Notes: a model not told the origin generated them from the sequence alone. A stretch of DNA of 64,000 bases from Ophiodon elongatus (GCA_016806645.1 JACSYO010000928.1:846001-910000); one strand, 5' to 3'; counted from the stretch's first letter, positions 1 to 14,000 are shown. Translations and numbers: made by a program.

Positions 1-780
1 TAGAGAGAAAGACTGACTCAAGCTTTCTTTATTGGCTAATGACTTGCTGGCATTCTTTAATATTCACTTATTAAAATATGCAGCAGCGCACTCGCTGCTT
101 ATCTCTGGAACACACAATACATCATATGGACATTTTTCAGGCTTTTGTGATAGGTTTGTGAAAACCTCACAGGGCCGCAGAGTGTTTGCTCTCAATGTCT
201 GGATAATGACAGAAATTAAAAGGTAATGGTGCTTCCTTATGTACGGCTTTCAATCCACCACTGAGAACTGCTTTAGGGAAAAAATAAAGAAAACGGACTT
301 CATCAGATTGAATATTAGCTGGCCGTTGCTTAAATGCATGTGCTAGCACTGCACATTCATTATGCATTTGGACAATTTTTCAGCCTACAAAACTCTTTAA
401 GACTCAATGGAGCATGAATGTGTGTTACTGCAGATGTTTTGGCCTGTTGCTTCAACAGTGAACAAGTGTCTATTTCATGACTAAACCCTGAAAAGGGACA
501 AAAATGCATGACATTTCAAAGTAGAAGAAGAAACAAATGACTCAATTCACCAAATCAGTGCTGCTGAGTCATATTAATGAATATGTGACTATATTCACTA
601 CATGCATAGAGCTCATGTTGCACCAGAAATCTGAAACAAAGCCTCTAAAACAAAACCAGACTAAAATGCAACATTCAGAGCAAGACGCAGAGTTTAACAC
701 GTTTAAATCATCTACATCCATAAATCGTTGGTCCATCTATTCCTCTAATGCCCCCTTAGTGGGATTCAGACTGAAACATA
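1..780. other. upstream flank, no gene seen
   Basis: AT-rich non-coding sequence left of the lrrc4b 5' region. Only short chance reading frames are present. I see no repeat family, RNA gene or splice signal that I can defend. Confidence 0.5.
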
Positions 781-784
781 CGGA

Positions 785-1231
785 ATGTGCGTAAAGAGCC
801 GCTTATGCTGGACGCAAAATGCTCTGCCCACCGGGCGCCGTCGCGTTTGCTGCCTGCGTTCCTCTCCAAGGATGATAAGGCGCATGGATGCACTCGCCTC
901 AGACCTCGTTCCCTAAATGTGATAATACTAACATCATTTTCTCCAACGATCCTTAACCTGATCTCTGTTTTTTTTTTTTCCTTCTTCCGTGTGTGTGTGT
1001 GTGGATTGTGTTCATCTTTAACCTGCCATCACTGTAGCCCCCCGCGTTGCGTTGGCGCTGCGGAATAGCCGACAAGAACAAGAGCCAGCTCACAGCCGTG
1101 GAAACAAGCGAATCAATTTAGAGAAGAGAAAAAAGGAGAGATAGATTGCGAGGTTGGAAAACTGGCAATCGGGAGAAGGGACGAGTGGAGAGAAAACGTC
1201 GACCTTACGCCGCAGCTGCTGAAGCATTAAG
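785..1231 (+). promoter_or_regulatory. lrrc4b: lrrc4b GC-rich promoter region and candidate non-coding first exon
   Basis: This stretch is visibly richer in G+C and CpG than its surroundings (for example CCGGGCGCCGTCGCG near 830) and has no clear TATA box. It ends in a strong splice donor, AAG|GTACGTG, with the exon ending at 1231. The next good acceptor in a suitable place is at 5125, just before the coding exon, so I infer that 1231 closes a 5' UTR exon of lrrc4b. The transcription start is not determined and may lie anywhere from about 800 to 1150. Confidence 0.45.
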
Positions 1232-3741
1232 GTACGTGTATATATTGTACAGGTGGAAGGGACTGAAATGGCCGGCGTAATTATTGCATATGTTACCTAA
1301 TCTGCACGGATGCTGAAATAAATGACGAGACGACAAATATTGGATAACCAATTGGGCAAAGGTTGCACAGATTCATCATACCGTAAGTAAATAAATAATA
1401 TCAGCAAAAGATACAGTCGATGTCAGTGGAATAAAGCTGCGGTAGTCCGTGCAATTGTATTGAAATAACATGCTTTCTTATGTAAACTAGTGTGTTTCAC
1501 ATGTCCACAAAAAAAAACAACAACAAAAAAAACGTTAATCTATGGATTGTTTTTGGGTGCAGTCGTGTTGTCATTACGCTGAAGAGAGAATGGATGCAAG
1601 CCATTTTGTAATGCAGCATGTGCAGAATTAGGCCTATTCAGAATTTCAATTGCGTTCCCGAGAAGGTGCGCCGTAGTGAGCGCAGCTGCATAGATGAATA
1701 AGGCCATTCTGTTGAATTGTAGGAGATATAATGCTAGAGGCTATAAAATGAGCAGAGATTGCAGATTAGAGGTTGCGACTGTATAGGAGGAATGGTCAAG
1801 CTGTGGCTGTTTTTTTTTTCCATATCAGAGAAATTGGAAAATAAAACTGTCATCAGATGACAATGTATGAGAAAAGTATGAGAACATATTTGGCATGGAC
1901 CTGCAATTTTCCTCTCTTTAAAGTGCCAGTTGTTACCGGTAAAATGTGTCTCATTCTACCCTGATTCCCACGTCCTGAATCAATCTAGTGTTGTCATAGT
2001 TACAGCAGATGATGTTGGCCCTGCTGCACCTGTGTCGCTTTGTGTTCATCTCGACCATCTGTAAATACATGAGGTCTAATTGGGCCTTGTGTAGGCATAC
2101 AGGAAGCATCCCACAGCGCTGAGCCTCGGTGTTTATTGAAAATCACACCACAGTTTTTGCCTCTTCATAAACCTTGATGACTCTGTTGAGGAGAGCAAGG
2201 CATTGATACAATCAGGCGCTTACGATGATGTGATTAGTTTGTAGCAATTGGTCAGCAGCTTGCAGCTAATTTGTCTTTTCACGACTGAGCGCTTTCTCAG
2301 GCCTGATTGAATAATCAATATCTACATGGTTGCAATCTGCTCTTGACATGGAAAAACGGCTAAGATCAAGAAAGAGAAATACCGTTGAGTGAAATTGATT
2401 GGAAAAAATAGAATGTAGCCAAAGTCTCAACCATGTCATGAACCTAAAGGAAACAGGTTTTGCACAACGATGAGGATGAAGGCCTCCGGCGAAGGAACTG
2501 GCCCTCAGATGAGTAAAGGTGTGATAATCTAAAAATATAGCTGTTGTATGCTGTTGTTCTTAGAGAACTTGATGATGGGAGGTCAAGGCAACAGGCGTCC
2601 TGCAGATTCAAGGTCCATCCCTCTTTACAATTTTACCCTGTGTGGTGTTTTACATAGATTATTTTGACTGTTTCTCCCCTGTGACTTTTGCTACATAATG
2701 CAAAGAAAAAGTGATGCTCAATTCCTTTAATGTACTTTTTGTACTTCTTCGATGCTATTGAGGAATAAAAACACATACAACTCATTGATGACAACTGCCA
2801 AAGGCCTTTGTCTGATGGGAAATTAATCTTTCCTATAATGATGCAATGGAGTAAACAATTTTTAATTTTTGCAACATTCGAATGGATTGTTGCTGAATAC
2901 AACTGCCCATATCTTCTCTTTACATATGTGGAAAACAAACCATTACCTCTGTGTTTGTAAATTTCAGGAATGGTGGAAGTAGCAAGAGAAATTAGGGAAT
3001 GGCTTTTTTGAAATCACGTTCACTTGTTAATATCTTTGAGACAGCTCGATCCAAAATAAAAAAGAACAGTGTAAATAATGAATTTCCAGTGAAAAACAAA
3101 TACTGTTCTGAGAGCACTGGTATGATCAATTCTTGCAGCTAGACATTAATGACGTTGTGTTTTGATGCTGCCATGAATCATTTTCTGTTGAGCTAAACAT
3201 TGTAGCGATAAAACCGTCATCCTGGATCACATATGACTCTGACGTCTAAGAGAAAACATTTTATTTTCAATTTAGTCAGATTATTGAAATGCATAATGAC
3301 CTGCTGGATGGGAATGAGACGGAGACTCTTCAGGGAAGGACGGCAGTGTAAAGAACACCATAACGAGGAGTGCTGCAAAGGGGCTGCATACAGTATCATT
3401 TAGGTTTTGCATTTGTATTCATGCAACTACATTTTCTCATCAGAGTTGGGTAACGTGTTGTTATTTCTCAGTGGCAGTTATAGAGAGAGAGAGAGTCTGT
3501 GGGATGAACAGAGCATCTAAAAAGTCTATTTTTAGCATACACTCCCTTATGAGCTTCTTTAATAGCTGCTTTAAAAGTTATCAGAGCTATGTTTTTAATA
3601 AATACTGATGTTGACCTAATCCTCAGACCTTGTAGATATTAAAATTCATGGCAAATGTGTTCCTTCTGTCGAGATATTGAAGGCCAAGGTTCAAATGTGT
3701 GATATCTCAGGTCTCCCTTCACTTATGTAAATGTGTATTTT

Positions 3742-3743
<2 letters not shown>

Positions 3744-3780
<37 letters not shown>
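3744..3780. repeat. (AT)n microsatellite
   Basis: An uninterrupted alternating AT tract with a slightly broken right end, inside the inferred lrrc4b 5' UTR intron. Confidence 0.9.
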
Positions 3781-4004
3781 GATAAAGATATCTACTGAGT
3801 AACAACAGTTTATTTTATATCTAGTGTAACACCAATTGTTGTGAATAATCCTTAAACTCAAAGTCAAAGTCAAATAAAAGATGATTTGGACCACAAACGT
3901 GCTGCTGATCAGTTTTGAACAGCAAATGTTCATCAGGCTCTGCTAAACACAGTAATGTGGAATAGGGCACTGGACAGTAAAAACACAAGATGGTGAGGGA
4001 GCAG

Positions 4005-4018
4005 GTTGCCACAGCAAC
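4005..4018. promoter_or_regulatory. RFX-type X-box
   Basis: GTTGCCACAGCAAC is a 14-bp near-palindrome made of two RFX half-sites (GTTGCC and GCAAC). RFX factors are known to bind this form. It lies in the inferred lrrc4b intron. Functional use is inference only. Confidence 0.35.
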
Positions 4019-5125
4019 CGTGTTTCTAGGAGCGCATGCATCGTCGCTGCAAAGGAGAGGCAATGCTGAGGACTGCCATGGAGCCTTTTTGAAAAACAAC
4101 CTGTTTATTAGAGAAGAAAATCATTTGGAAAATGTATCCAAGAGTTATCTAATGTAAAAAATCAATAAGGGCAGCACAGCGGTCATATAAGTGACAGGTA
4201 ACAGAGATCTTATTTGTTCTCAACAGACAGCACAGACTTCTGACTGCGAGAGTCGAACATAACGTGCTTTGAAAACAATCAACACTTTCTTCCTGGTCTA
4301 ATCATTGAAAGAGAAACAGCCCATCCTTTTCTCTAAATTTAGTGAGTCTGCTGATGCTTGCAGCCATTTCTGTGCGACACCCTCTTAACCAGACACACAG
4401 ATACTCATGTAGGTATAACAAAAGCCATAAAAGTATTTTTTCCCCCATACTTTTTTCTTTATTCACAATCTAGTCGTCATTTTCATTTTTGGTTCATCAA
4501 CTGAAGTTGCTAGGGATCTTGTCTGAATTTGTGTTGCTTATTGTACACAGCATGTGCATTGCAGTAACATTCCAGGAGTCAATACTCATTCCTTCATATC
4601 TTAATTGCTAGATTACTGCTGCTGCCTCATGATGGATTGCAAGAATGTTTGCATTAACCTTAGGTCTAGATGAATCCCAACAGCAGTTGTAATTGCATTC
4701 AACATCGTGGCCTAATTTTAAATGGGCGACTCTACTTGTATGTATCTGACTAGAAGCATACCAGTATCATAAAGTGGACGATGAGACTGCCTCACCCTAA
4801 TGGGTCTGCCACAGCACTTGTGACCCAGCTTGCTGTTTAAGAATTTTGTGGCCATTTCAGACCATGACCCAGATGTTAAGTTCAACCTATGAAGAAAATG
4901 GCAGCTGACTCACCAGTTAGTCTACAGGCCACAATTTGAGGCACCTCTTTCGAAAAAAATCCAGACCCAGCTTGTCACACACTGGTGATAAGGCATTGTA
5001 ATATTTTGAGATTTAAATTCAATTCTGGGAATACATGCATGTATGTGTTAGGCTAATATCTTAAAGCTACTGCACTGTGCACTTACGTGACCTCCTTCCT
5101 CTCCTTTTCTTTCTTCCCCATACAG

Positions 5126-5491
5126 TGAGAAGCAACAGCATCCACAGAGACAACACATCCAAGAGCAAACCCTCCCCCAAATTGGATTTCTATTCTAATA
5201 ATTGTCATGGGAACAAACGATACAGAGTTCCCTAAAATGAGTTGTTGAAAAGAACAAGGAGTTTGATAGTCAAAAAAGCATGAGCAGAGTAAAATAAGAA
5301 TCTATTAATGATAAATAGAGTGTTTAATATAACATTACACTTTTCCCTCTCCATTTTTAAAGTGACTGCTTGAAAGAGAAAAACAGAATACGAGCATAAA
5401 ATATGAATATCAAGATAAGCACTTAAATCCCCCTGTTTGGAGGTGACTTATCAACATCATAGCAATAGGGGTGGGTCATGACTCAGTTGCC
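5126..5491 (+). other. lrrc4b: lrrc4b 5' UTR in the coding exon
   Basis: From the acceptor at 5125 to the start ATG the sequence is non-coding and contains several short upstream ATGs, so some translational control is possible. An in-frame GTG at 5471 is not used here as the start, because the ATG at 5492 gives a normal signal peptide. Confidence 0.5.
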
Positions 5492-7832
5492 ATGCGTGTT
5501 GTCATGGTGACCAGCCCCTGTACCCCTTCCCCCCTCCTCTGGTTGGTCCAGCTTTTGTTGTGGTTTCACAACCATGGACCACAGCTGACGGAGGCAGCAC
5601 CCCCATGCCCCACCCCCTGTACCTGCTCCAATCAGGCGAGCCGTGTCATCTGTACAAGGAAGACTTTAGATCAAGTCCCAGAAAGTATTTCAGAGAACAC
5701 AAGATACCTCAATCTACAAGAGAACACAATCCAGGTAAATGTGACTTCGTCTTCAAGCCGACAATGCATTCAGACTGAATTAAAATATGTTGACAGCGGT
5801 AATTCTGATGTTGTTACAACATGCCTCCATGTTTTTGTTTCCACACCAGGTGATCAAGTCTGACACATTCAAACACCTGCGGCATCTGGAAATCCTCCAG
5901 CTCTCCAAGAACCACATCCGGCAAATTGAGGTGGGAGCTTTCAATGGCCTTCCCAACCTCAACACGCTGGAGCTTTTTGACAACCGTCTTACAGTGGTAC
6001 CGTCACAAGCCTTTGAGTACCTCAGCAAGCTAAGGGAACTATGGCTACGAAACAACCCCATCGAGACACTGCCGGCATTTGCCTTTCACCGTGTTCCCTC
6101 ATTACGCCGTCTCGATCTAGGGGAACTCAGGAAGCTGGATTTCATCTCAGAGGCTGCCTTCGAAGGTCTGGTCAACTTGCGCTTCTTGAATCTTGGCATG
6201 TGCGGCTTGAAGGACATCCCTAACCTCACCCCACTAGTACGACTAGAGGAGTTGGAGCTGTCAGGGAACCAGCTGGGGATAGTCAGGCCTGGATCCTTCC
6301 AGGGCCTAGTGTCGCTTCGCAAGCTGTGGCTAATGCACTCCAGAGTGTCAGTCATTGAACGCAATGCTTTTGATGACCTCAAAAACTTGGAGGAGCTCAA
6401 CCTCTCCCACAACTCCCTGCATTCCCTGCCCCATGACCTTTTCACCCCTTTGCACCAGTTGGAGAGGGTACATCTAAACCACAACCCTTGGGTGTGCAAC
6501 TGTGATGTTCTGTGGCTCAGCTGGTGGCTGAAAGAAACAGTTCCCAGCAACACCACGTGTTGTGCTCGATGCCACGCGCCCCCAGGTATAAAAGGCAAAT
6601 ACATTGGGGAACTAGACCAGAGCCACTTCACCTGCTATGCCCCAGTGATTGTTGAGCCACCCACTGACCTCAATGTCACGGAGGGCATGGCTGCTGAGCT
6701 GAAATGTCGTACTGGAACCTCGATGACCTCTGTGAATTGGTTCACTCCGAATGGCACTCTGATGACCCATGGATCATACCGAGTTAGGATCTCAGTGCTT
6801 CATGATGGAACGCTGAACTTCACAAACGTGACCGTGCAAGACACAGGGCAGTACACTTGCATGGTAACCAACTCCGCGGGAAACACCACTGCAACCGCCG
6901 TGCTCAATGTGTCTGCTTCAGATTCCACCAACAGCTACAGCTATTTCACCACTGTCACTGTGGAAACAGTGGAGACAGTGAGAGGAGACGAGGAAAACTC
7001 AGCAAGACAGTATATTAATGAAACCTTCATAGACTTTCCTAATCCTACTGTTCACAGAGGAGTGTTAGTGGGCCGACCTGGCATCACTATATCACCTTCT
7101 CTCTCCTCTCTTTCCTCACTGTCCCCACGAGCTGAAAATGCAGTGACTGTGTCCATAATGGATGTAACTAACATTCCAGGCCTAGATGATGTAATGAAAA
7201 CAACTAAGATCATCATAGGTTGCTTCGTGGCCATTACCTTTATGGCAGCTGTAATGTTGGTTGTATTCTATAAACTGCGGAAGCAGCACCAGCTACACAA
7301 GCACCACGGCCCTGCCAGAGCCATCGAGATTGTCAACGTAGAAGATGAGATTGGAGCCGGGGCCGGGAGTGGCATCTCAGGCGGTTCAACAATGAATTCT
7401 GTCAGTGGAGAAGGAACCCTGAGGATACATCATCCAGAAATAGTCAACCTTCCCAACATTGGTCGTACAGATACTCTCAACCATTACTACAAGACCCATC
7501 ATTTCAACAACAACGTGATGGGTCTCAGTATCGGCTCCGACGGGATGGGACCAGGAATGATCCTCAATAGCAAGAACCAGCAAGTCCAGGATATCCCCAT
7601 CTCCTGTACCTCAGTTCCAATCTCTACGTCCAATTTGCTCTCCTCATCCGGCAATGGCACCAACATGCACCCCTGTTCTATGTCCCCACCGCTGCCGATG
7701 TCTCTCCCCATGCCTACCATGGGCTTACACGGATCGATCAAGGGTTTCATGGGCCAAAACCAGAATCCCCAAATGGAGCCACTTCTCTTCAAGGGGAGCT
7801 CGAAGGAAAACGTTCAAGAGACTCAGATCTAA
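5492..7832 (+). CDS. lrrc4b: leucine-rich repeat-containing protein 4B (netrin-G ligand 3)
   Basis: A single-pass postsynaptic adhesion protein of the NGL family; the mammalian protein binds LAR-family receptor phosphatases and organises excitatory synapses. Coding exons are 5492-5734 and 5850-7832 with a 115-bp phase-0 intron (GTAAAT...CACCAG), giving 741 residues, close to the mammalian length. The ATG at 5492 precedes a hydrophobic signal segment. The LRR N-cap cysteines lie at about 39-54 and are followed by nine or so LRRs. The LRR C-cap is at about 293-343, with WLSWWLKETVPSNTTCC. An Ig domain follows, with its cysteine pair at 367 and 418, then a membrane helix at about 535-555. The tail ends KENVQETQI, whose last residues form a PDZ ligand for PSD-95-type scaffolds. 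The LRRNT motif CSNQASRVICTRK and the motif CARCHAPPGIKGKYIGELDQ favour LRRC4B over LRRC4 or LRRC4C. Teleost a/b copy not resolved. Confidence 0.95.
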
Positions 7833-9280
7833 AAACAAAAGCGAGAGTATAGAGAGAGAGAGAGTGAGCAAGAGTTGGAGACAGAGAGGGGATTGATGTT
7901 GGGTTTATGCGCAGAATGATTAGACACTAGAGTGCATTGACATTACACCAGGAGAGAGGATAGACTGACACGGCAATACACAAACACATAGACTTATCCG
8001 TGACAGTGTACTGAGCCAAGGATTACCACAATGGGCCACTTGTGTTTGTAGTAACGATCATGGCCATGGAGATCAAGGAATGGACATTGCTACAATGTAA
8101 ATCTGTGCCAAAGCAAATGTTTTTTGCAGTTTCTACAAGCTGTGTTCTCATACGGAAAAACTAGCCTTTCAGAGTAATCAGTCCCCAAATCGTTGTTGGC
8201 CAGCAGAGATGAAAGACATGCACAGCACTTACCACACTGAAGATCGGAGATATTACAGAACAAAATCCAAGAGACATTTTTCTTCCACACAAAACACAAG
8301 CCACACTCTCTCTCAAGTGACTCAATAGACTCCCTCAAGGTGACAATTATGTAGGCATAAATAGATGGACAAAAAGGTACAGTGCAGTACAAACTACTGT
8401 GAAAAATCCACAAATTATATAAATATATTTTCATTTAAATATGTATCATTGCAGACTCCGATGCAGAGATATTTTGGGGTGGATGTAGTTTGTTTCTTTG
8501 TGGATAATCAGGGGCGGTGATAGTGGAGGTTGGTTATGATACATGTTTTAAGTTTGGCTACTTCTCAGAAACATAAGGGCTCAATTGCAACACTCATTGT
8601 GAATCTTTGAATTGGCTTTGTGACATGAAGTCCATTTAGGTTGTAGAACAGTAAATGCAGATCTCTGTTTGACAAACTTTTTTCTGTTGCTTCAGTAATA
8701 ATCATTACAAACTTTTGTGTTCTGAGAGTGTATTATGTATTTTGTAAAAGCCAGCTACTTGGTATTTGAATTGACAATTCTGATACTTAAATGCCAGCAT
8801 CAAATAATTGTTAAAACAATGTTCCACAAACATGGAAAGCTAACCCATTGCAAAGACCTGTATGGGTAAAATAAAGTGTTGACAATGTGTTATTTGAATC
8901 AGATCAGTAGCCAGATATTTGCTTTTAGACAGGAATTTGATATGACCTCCTTGCTCATGGTTACCATAATCATGCCATAAAATGCTGTCATAAGGATGAT
9001 TAGACATCTATCTGCAGCAGCATTCAAGAAGGGATTAAACATCCATCTTAGGATGATTGGAATGAATGGAAATGTACAGTATATTAATAATAATAATGTC
9101 TGGTTGTATGACAATTGTAAGATCCACATTTTTACTGTGTAACTTTCATATGTTAAATGCCATTTACGCTTCTTGCGTTTCAACTATGTATTTCTTTATT
9201 TTTGTTAGTTTGATATAATGTGTACAGTTGTCTAGCCATGTATCATTACGTGTGAAATAAATCAATCATATATTGGGTTG
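7833..9280 (+). other. lrrc4b: lrrc4b 3' UTR with two poly(A) signals
   Basis: The sequence after the TAA stop has no coding frame. Canonical AATAAA hexamers occur at 8870-8875 and 9256-9261, giving plausible 3' UTRs of about 1.05 and 1.45 kb. A short GA run follows the stop at about 7850-7866. Which signal is used cannot be seen from sequence. Confidence 0.5.
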
Positions 9281-11021
9281 TGGCGGGTCAATATGGCAAC
9301 CACATTAGTAAAGAGTGAGACATTATGCAGGCCTATGTGCTAAACCTAGATTGAATGTATGGTTTGTGGTTTAGCCATTTGTCATCCTGGTAATGATAGG
9401 TGCTGCTTTATTAACATGTTCAGACAGGCTTTTAGATGTTCCACAGACACTACTGGTTTTGCAAAATGAGTGTTTTTAACAGAACTAGATGATAAGTTAT
9501 TCTTAATGAAGGCGATTTTGTCTGAAATCCAATCCCAGTATGCTTCTCCCATGGCGGTTCTTTTGTGCTAGTCTGCAAATGGGTAGAAAAATTGAGAAAA
9601 GAAGTATAATGAATAAATTATCTCTTTTTTTTGTATTTATCAAGCAGGAACCTGAAATGTTTGTTGCAATTGAGCACAAACTGGACCAGTTATTCCAGAT
9701 AAATGTACCTGAGACCGTATTATCAACAAAGTCATATCAACACGGTTTTCGACTGTAATGCAGCTCTGTATGGGATTGTTTCTGTTGCACCCCTCCCTCA
9801 CAACTGCATCGCTTATATATAGAAGCTGTTTTATGTGATTGATGATGGTTTTTCTTATCAACAACAAGCCCACACTTATTGGAAGAAGAGGACACTGAGG
9901 AGTAGTAATAATAGTGATGATAATATATGAGTGGTATCAGACAAAACCCACCCAGATTGCACTGTCACAGAGGTTAATTGCAAGGATTTCATGTTCCATG
10001 AAAGGAACATCTTCTGCATCAATGCACACCACGTTCATCCTGTTTAATGATCTACGATAATATGCCTGGTTATACTTACGATACCACATGTGAACTGATT
10101 GATCAAACAACTGTCTAAATTGTCTAAATGTCTAAATTACAGTTTTCTCAACTTGGTGTCTTTGGTTGTGAATCTCATTGAGAAGCATAGTAAATGTAAA
10201 TGTGTTGCAACCCCACAGACAGATCTAGTGGGCAGCGTTCAACTGTAGCCCCACAGAGACACAAATAGAATATAAATGAAGGCTAAAGACACAACATATG
10301 GGCCGCTCCCTTGATGTGCTACATTTGGTGGCTCTGCCGTCAGATTTGAAAGAGCATACTAGATACATCCTTGTGTGCTGCGTGTGAGGGTGCATTGCTG
10401 CATGTTAACTGTGGAACAAATCTTTTTACCTGAACGCCGCTGTGGCAGTGTTTTATTACAATGGTGACTCACCTAATGGGCACAGAAATGTTCCTTTCAT
10501 ACCTCTGGACATCCGTTACGTGCAAAATGCACAATTATCATCATCATTATTATTAACATTTTGAGGAAATGCAGAAGCGCTTTGTTACATCTTAGTATAG
10601 TGGCTGCCATTGTACACATTGATGCGATTTAAAAGGAGGCTCATTCTGCAGCAGTGATGTATGACCCCTTTTAATGAAGATCACAAGCTTGAGACTAGAA
10701 TCAGATTATGTGCATATTGGGCAACTGTACCTCACATGTTTTATATAGTATATGGTGTTGAATTGATGCAGTTTGGCTACAGATGGCGTATTGGCATATG
10801 TGTATCCTCTGCAACATCCGTTGCTTATAATGGATGCTTCAGCCCAGATGACATTTCTTGGTTTGTTGGAAGCAAAGCTCCTTAATGAAAAGGATTATCA
10901 AATCTGAGACACCAAATTGCAACACAAGAAAATGGACTGAACTTTTGGTCTTTTAAAGGTAAGCTGTTCTGTTTGATAAAACAATGTAAAAAAATGACCT
11001 GGGTCTGTTTTGGAAGCTTTT

Positions 11022-11063
<42 letters not shown>

Positions 11064-14000
11064 TTAAGCTCTAGAAGAAATTAGATTTCTTTAATACAAA
11101 ATAATTATAAAAAAAAGTAATTTTGTGTTTTTTTGTTTCCTTTTTTATTTTCCAGTTGTTGGTTGTATCTCGGTATGTGATATTATCAATTTGGGTCTTT
11201 ATGTATTGTCATTAAATGTCATTTTTTTCATGCCTTCATCCAGGTACACAGTGTGGCAGAAGAGTGTATTTCTTCAATTATAGCAAAATCAACATGTGCT
11301 GCACTTGCACTTCAATGACTGTCATACAATGACTGAGAGGTATATTATTTCATTGTTTGCTACTTCTGTGACTTCAGTAAGGAGTTATTCTGCTATTAGA
11401 AACATGTGCCACTTTCATTCTTTGTTGTGATTTCAACCAACAGAGCCCCACAACTAACTAAATCAGAAGTTTAACATAATGATGTTTCAAATAAGTTATT
11501 GCGTGAAATTTTATAAAACAAAATGAACAAAGTCCTAACATTTACTGTGTTTATACTGTATTTTGTTACTTCATTTTTTGGTCTTCTCACACTTATTTAT
11601 CAAATCAGGAAACAGGAAACACACTTTCGAAATAAGGTCATAGTTGGACGCAATGGCCCCTTGTATTCCTGCTATGTCCACAATTATATTGTGATAGCTT
11701 GTAGCTTGTTTTATAGAGGCCCATGCAAATGTTACGGTATTACAGCAAATGTAGCCAGGGAATTTAAAAAAGTGCCAGCAGCTAACAAACTGTTAAAGAG
11801 TCAACAGTTTTCCGATGGTGTAAATAGATTTCTTGAAGAGTAAACATCTGTTGTTCATGAAAAATGAACAAACACAAACTGATCTTACTGATCGAAATCT
11901 TAATAACAAATTGATTTAGAGCGGCGGCTGTAGAAGTATAACATTCTCTAATCACTGCAGCATGACAACTGCCTTAATAAATCAAGTGGTCCATCATGTT
12001 ACATTAGTGTAACTGTACATAAACCAGCACTGCCATTTTTTATTATTAGCATATGTTGGGAATTTGCAAATCTGACAAATAGGTAAAAGGCAACAAATCA
12101 GATCCTTTTAGTGAATAGTTAAACATTTCCTTCACACGGCAAGTGTAAAATCAACTCAGTCCATTCAGGGATTTGTTCCTGACATCTCAGATCAAATACA
12201 CTAACTCATTTTTATGCTGGCTACTAATATGCAGGGCTTAATTAACATAACAATATCACTAGTTCTTATCTCGAAAGCCCGCTTTGCTTCACTGTGTTGT
12301 ATTCTGTTCTTCAGTTCATCTGCATGTTCCAGAGTTGATATTTTTAAACCTATTTTGGACCCCGAGGTGAGCTGAAACTCTATAGACTATCACAGATGTC
12401 CCCGGCGCAGCACAAGTCCAACCCTCGTTACGAAACCGCAACCTCGAGGGATTCATGTAACAACAAATGCATCAACCATGAACCATGACAGTGAATTTGA
12501 ATGATATGTTTGGATAAAATGTTTGAGGCTTACAGCACAGGGATTGAATTTAAAATGTCTAAGGGGGCACTATGTAAACTCATTTTCTTGAATGTAATTG
12601 TACTTGGCTTGCACTCCGGTCCCCAAAGAGCTCAGTCCCCATGAGACTTCTTGGAAATAAAGGCCTGTATGCTGAAATGTCAATAGAAAAGACAGCTAGA
12701 GTATATAATAGTTGCATCGTAGTATTTTTTGAAGACTTTAACCAAAAGCAAAGGATTGGTACAAAACTATAAATGTTCTGTAACACCTTGAGGTGACTAA
12801 TTTTCTAACAGATTATTAATATCTCTGTTTTGCAGCTTTTTGCTGTTCCTCAGCTTGAACATATACAAACATAGAATGGATGCTATGTTTGAAAGGGACG
12901 ATATGAAGTGAGGAATGGGAAGTAAGCACAGAGTGTGTGTGCAGCAGAAAAATAATTACATTAATATGCACTAAAGATGAAAGAGAAATGCTCAAATGCA
13001 AATACATTTAGAGCATTCTGTGATCAATACATGAATGTATTGTGATGGAGAGGGGTAATTTTGAATAAAAAGAAGGTGAAATTTCAAAATGAAAGGTTTT
13101 AGCCCTTCAGCATGAGACAACCATATCCACAGGAGACATGACTATCAACCTTGTAATTCCAAACTACGTAGTGTATTTAAAAAGAGCAAAGCCTGATTTC
13201 TGTTTGTAAAATGTAACAGTGCATTGACGTCTCCTTTAGCACGTCTATGGTGCAGTAATTTTTTTTAGAAATCAATCCACTGTGCTCGCACTAGCCTCTC
13301 CTTTTCCCGATGCTGTCTTTTCCCTTCAAATTCAATAACCTCCCAGCTGTGTGTTTCTCTAGGGATTCCCCTGCTCCCCTGGCCCACAGACAGACTGCAG
13401 AGTCTGTGGGGAACCTGACACAACATAAACTCCACTGTGAAGCAAAGGTGTCAGTCTGTGGGCTGCATATCCGCTGATCGAGGATCCATGAAAATGTGAC
13501 AGCCCTTTATTTCTTCACACTTTAAAGGCGGCTGTAAAAAACAACGTGTGTTTAACATGAGCTTAGTGTGTTCGATATGGTTGTGTGGGCTGCAGTTACA
13601 GCATAAAAAACTAAGTATAGAATCTGTGGCCTATTTAGGCATTGTTTATATGAGGATGGACTACACAAAACTGTTAGCAGGCTTAGCTCGGACTGAGAAT
13701 CCAAAGTATTATGGAAAGTGTGAGGAAAAGATGACAATGACCCAGTTGGACCTACTTTGTGTAGATTGATAAAAGGAAACCAGAAGCCTTTTGATTTAAA
13801 GTCTGCTCTTTGTTCAAAGATTCAGCCTTTGACTGTTATTACATGAAACTATGTTGGTGAATTATGAGCTTGCTGCTGAATTCTCAGAGGGCTTTTTCAT
13901 TCTGTACTGAACATACTTTGCTTTTGTTTCAGTCTATATTTAGATTCCCTCTCTTCTCCCAATATCATTAAGAGCCATGCAGTAGATAATTTGGATTTAG

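Larger units (their letters stand above)
1232..5125 (+). other. lrrc4b: lrrc4b 5' UTR intron (inferred)
   Basis: A non-coding interval of about 3.9 kb between the inferred donor at 1232 and a strong acceptor at 5125, which has a long pyrimidine tract followed by CCCCATACAG. It contains an (AT)n run at about 3744-3779 and an RFX-like X-box at 4005-4018. No coding exon was recognised. Confidence 0.45.

Noticed and set aside
5498..5511. RFX-like GTTGTCATGGTGAC at the lrrc4b start
   Set aside because: It lies in coding sequence for the signal peptide and the second half-site is poor; likely chance.
6086..6631. 181-codon frame antisense to lrrc4b
   Set aside because: It overlaps the conserved LRR and LRRCT coding sequence on the opposite strand, with no promoter or splice signals; it is a shadow of the real gene.
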